Origin: Methanocorpusculaceae archaeon UBA456
GTDB taxonomy: Archaea > Halobacteriota > Methanomicrobia > Methanomicrobiales > Methanocorpusculaceae
NCBI GenBank assembly: GCA_002496395.1
Contig: DAJQ01000036.1
Location: forward strand, 24,962 to 31,117
DNA: 6,156 bases
Direction: 5' to 3'
The notes beneath the pieces were generated by a model. The model worked only from the letters and a program-made list of their open reading frames with translations, ran no database searches and was not told where the DNA came from. A program made the position numbers and the translations under genes. Shown here in pieces: positions 5,937 through 6,156 of this stretch. Positions within the stretch are counted from its first letter, which is position 1. The number at the start of each line of letters is the position of its first letter.

Positions 5937-6084
5937 ATCCAATTTTAACGGCTTTCGATCTGACGGGACACATGGGCGCGGTACATCTGCGCAGCGCACT
6001 GTTCACAATGCAGTTCATTCAGAACCATAGCATACCACATTGATCATGTAATAATTATAACACCAATATCCATTTAACGGCTTT
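5937..6084. repeat. Direct repeat pair flanking a 112-bp segment
   Basis: ATCCAATTTTAACGGCTTT (5937-5955) and ATCCATTTAACGGCTTT (6068-6084) are the same sequence apart from a 2-base AT insertion; the shared core TTTAACGGCTTT is identical. The pair lies between the hsdR remnant and the tRNA. It may be a protein-binding site, a duplicated target or a decayed element end; there is no transposase in between. Confidence 0.55.
5945..6040 (-). CDS. Possible 31-aa CxxC microprotein
   Basis: A minus-strand frame from ATG 6040 (or a second ATG at 6028) to TAA encodes a short peptide with HCEQC (11-15) followed by AAQMYRAHVSRQIESR. One CxxC knuckle alone is insufficient for a classic zinc ribbon. A TATA-like TTATAATTA lies about 28 nt before the second ATG, which would suit a leaderless transcript. 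There is no Shine-Dalgarno. It may equally be a gene scrap or chance; its stop codon lies within the direct repeat. Confidence 0.22.
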   Translation of the reverse strand: MWYAMVLNELHCEQCAAQMYRAHVSRQIESR

Positions 6085-6098
6085 AGGCGCTTCGTTTC

Positions 6099-6118
6099 AA
6101 AAAAGGGATGAGAAAAAA
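6099..6118 (-). terminator. Two oligo-T tracts downstream of the tRNA
   Basis: On the minus strand, two T6 runs (6118-6113 and 6104-6099) begin 9 nt after the tRNA 3' end. Oligo-T tracts are the usual archaeal termination signal, and this position fits the end of the tRNA transcript. Confidence 0.6.
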
Positions 6119-6127
6119 GGTCAATTA

Positions 6128-6156
6128 TGCTGATATGGGGATTTGAACCCCAGTCG
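6128..6156 (-). tRNA. tRNA gene, 3' part only (anticodon outside the window)
   Basis: Read on the minus strand, the end of the window contains a full T arm: TGGGG, loop TTCAAAT, CCCCA, with five base pairs and the invariant TTC and A58. It is followed by a seven-base acceptor strand TATCAGC and discriminator A (6128). The next bases are TAA, so CCA is not encoded. The 5' acceptor strand should read GCTGATA outside the window. The D arm and anticodon are missing, so the amino acid cannot be assigned. Confidence 0.9.

Larger units (their letters stand above)
5828..6127. other. AT-rich spacer between hsdR remnant and tRNA
   Basis: No robust gene is present. The stretch holds a direct repeat (5937-5955 and 6068-6084), a tiny minus-strand frame with a CxxC pair (5945-6040), and the oligo-T tracts downstream of the tRNA. 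Its composition is AT-rich, in contrast to the GC-rich hsdR remnant. Confidence 0.5.

Noticed and set aside
1..6156. CRISPR array or insertion sequence
   Set aside because: No regularly spaced direct repeats of 24-40 bp and no transposase-like protein were found; the only regular repeats are the kelch blades within a coding region.

Overview
The window looks like archaeal chromosome, most probably from a methanogen of the Methanomicrobia (Methanomicrobiales-like). The grounds are a secreted PKD/kelch surface protein with a Thr/Pro-rich stalk and C-terminal membrane anchor, archaeal-style TATA-like and oligo-T signals, and a tRNA whose 3' CCA is not encoded. No ribosomal or other marker gene is present, so the placement is an inference.

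Left part (1-3049). A surface protein gene on the minus strand (320-1747) ends in a clear hairpin-plus-T-tract terminator (263-294). Its product is a six-bladed kelch-like propeller that appears to be inserted inside a single PKD domain. A 405-bp divergent intergenic region follows, carrying a 13-bp tandem repeat and TATA-like boxes. Next comes a plus-strand BASS/SBF-type membrane transporter gene (2153-3049) with a good Shine-Dalgarno and a GTG start.

Middle part (3050-3613). This 564-bp stretch has no convincing intact gene. It holds short, mutually frameshifted protein-like fragments, possibly a decayed gene, and a 6-bp inverted repeat (3520-3540) ahead of the next operon.

Right part (3614-6156). 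A tight three-gene plus-strand operon encodes a TIGR04255-family protein, an unrecognised 188-aa acidic protein and a HEPN-fold protein, with gaps of only 1 and 2 bp. It is followed by a remnant of a type I restriction subunit (HsdR N-terminus). That remnant carries an in-frame TGA where Trp or Tyr is expected and stops before the nuclease and helicase domains. The window ends in the 3' part of a minus-strand tRNA gene with oligo-T terminators. An accessory cassette plus a dead restriction gene beside a tRNA 3' end resembles a tRNA-linked defence or mobile island. The uncharacterised TIGR04255/unknown/HEPN cassette is the best candidate here for an undescribed toxin-antitoxin or defence-like system. 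That role is inferred from the HEPN fold and the context; no catalytic function is proven by the sequence.
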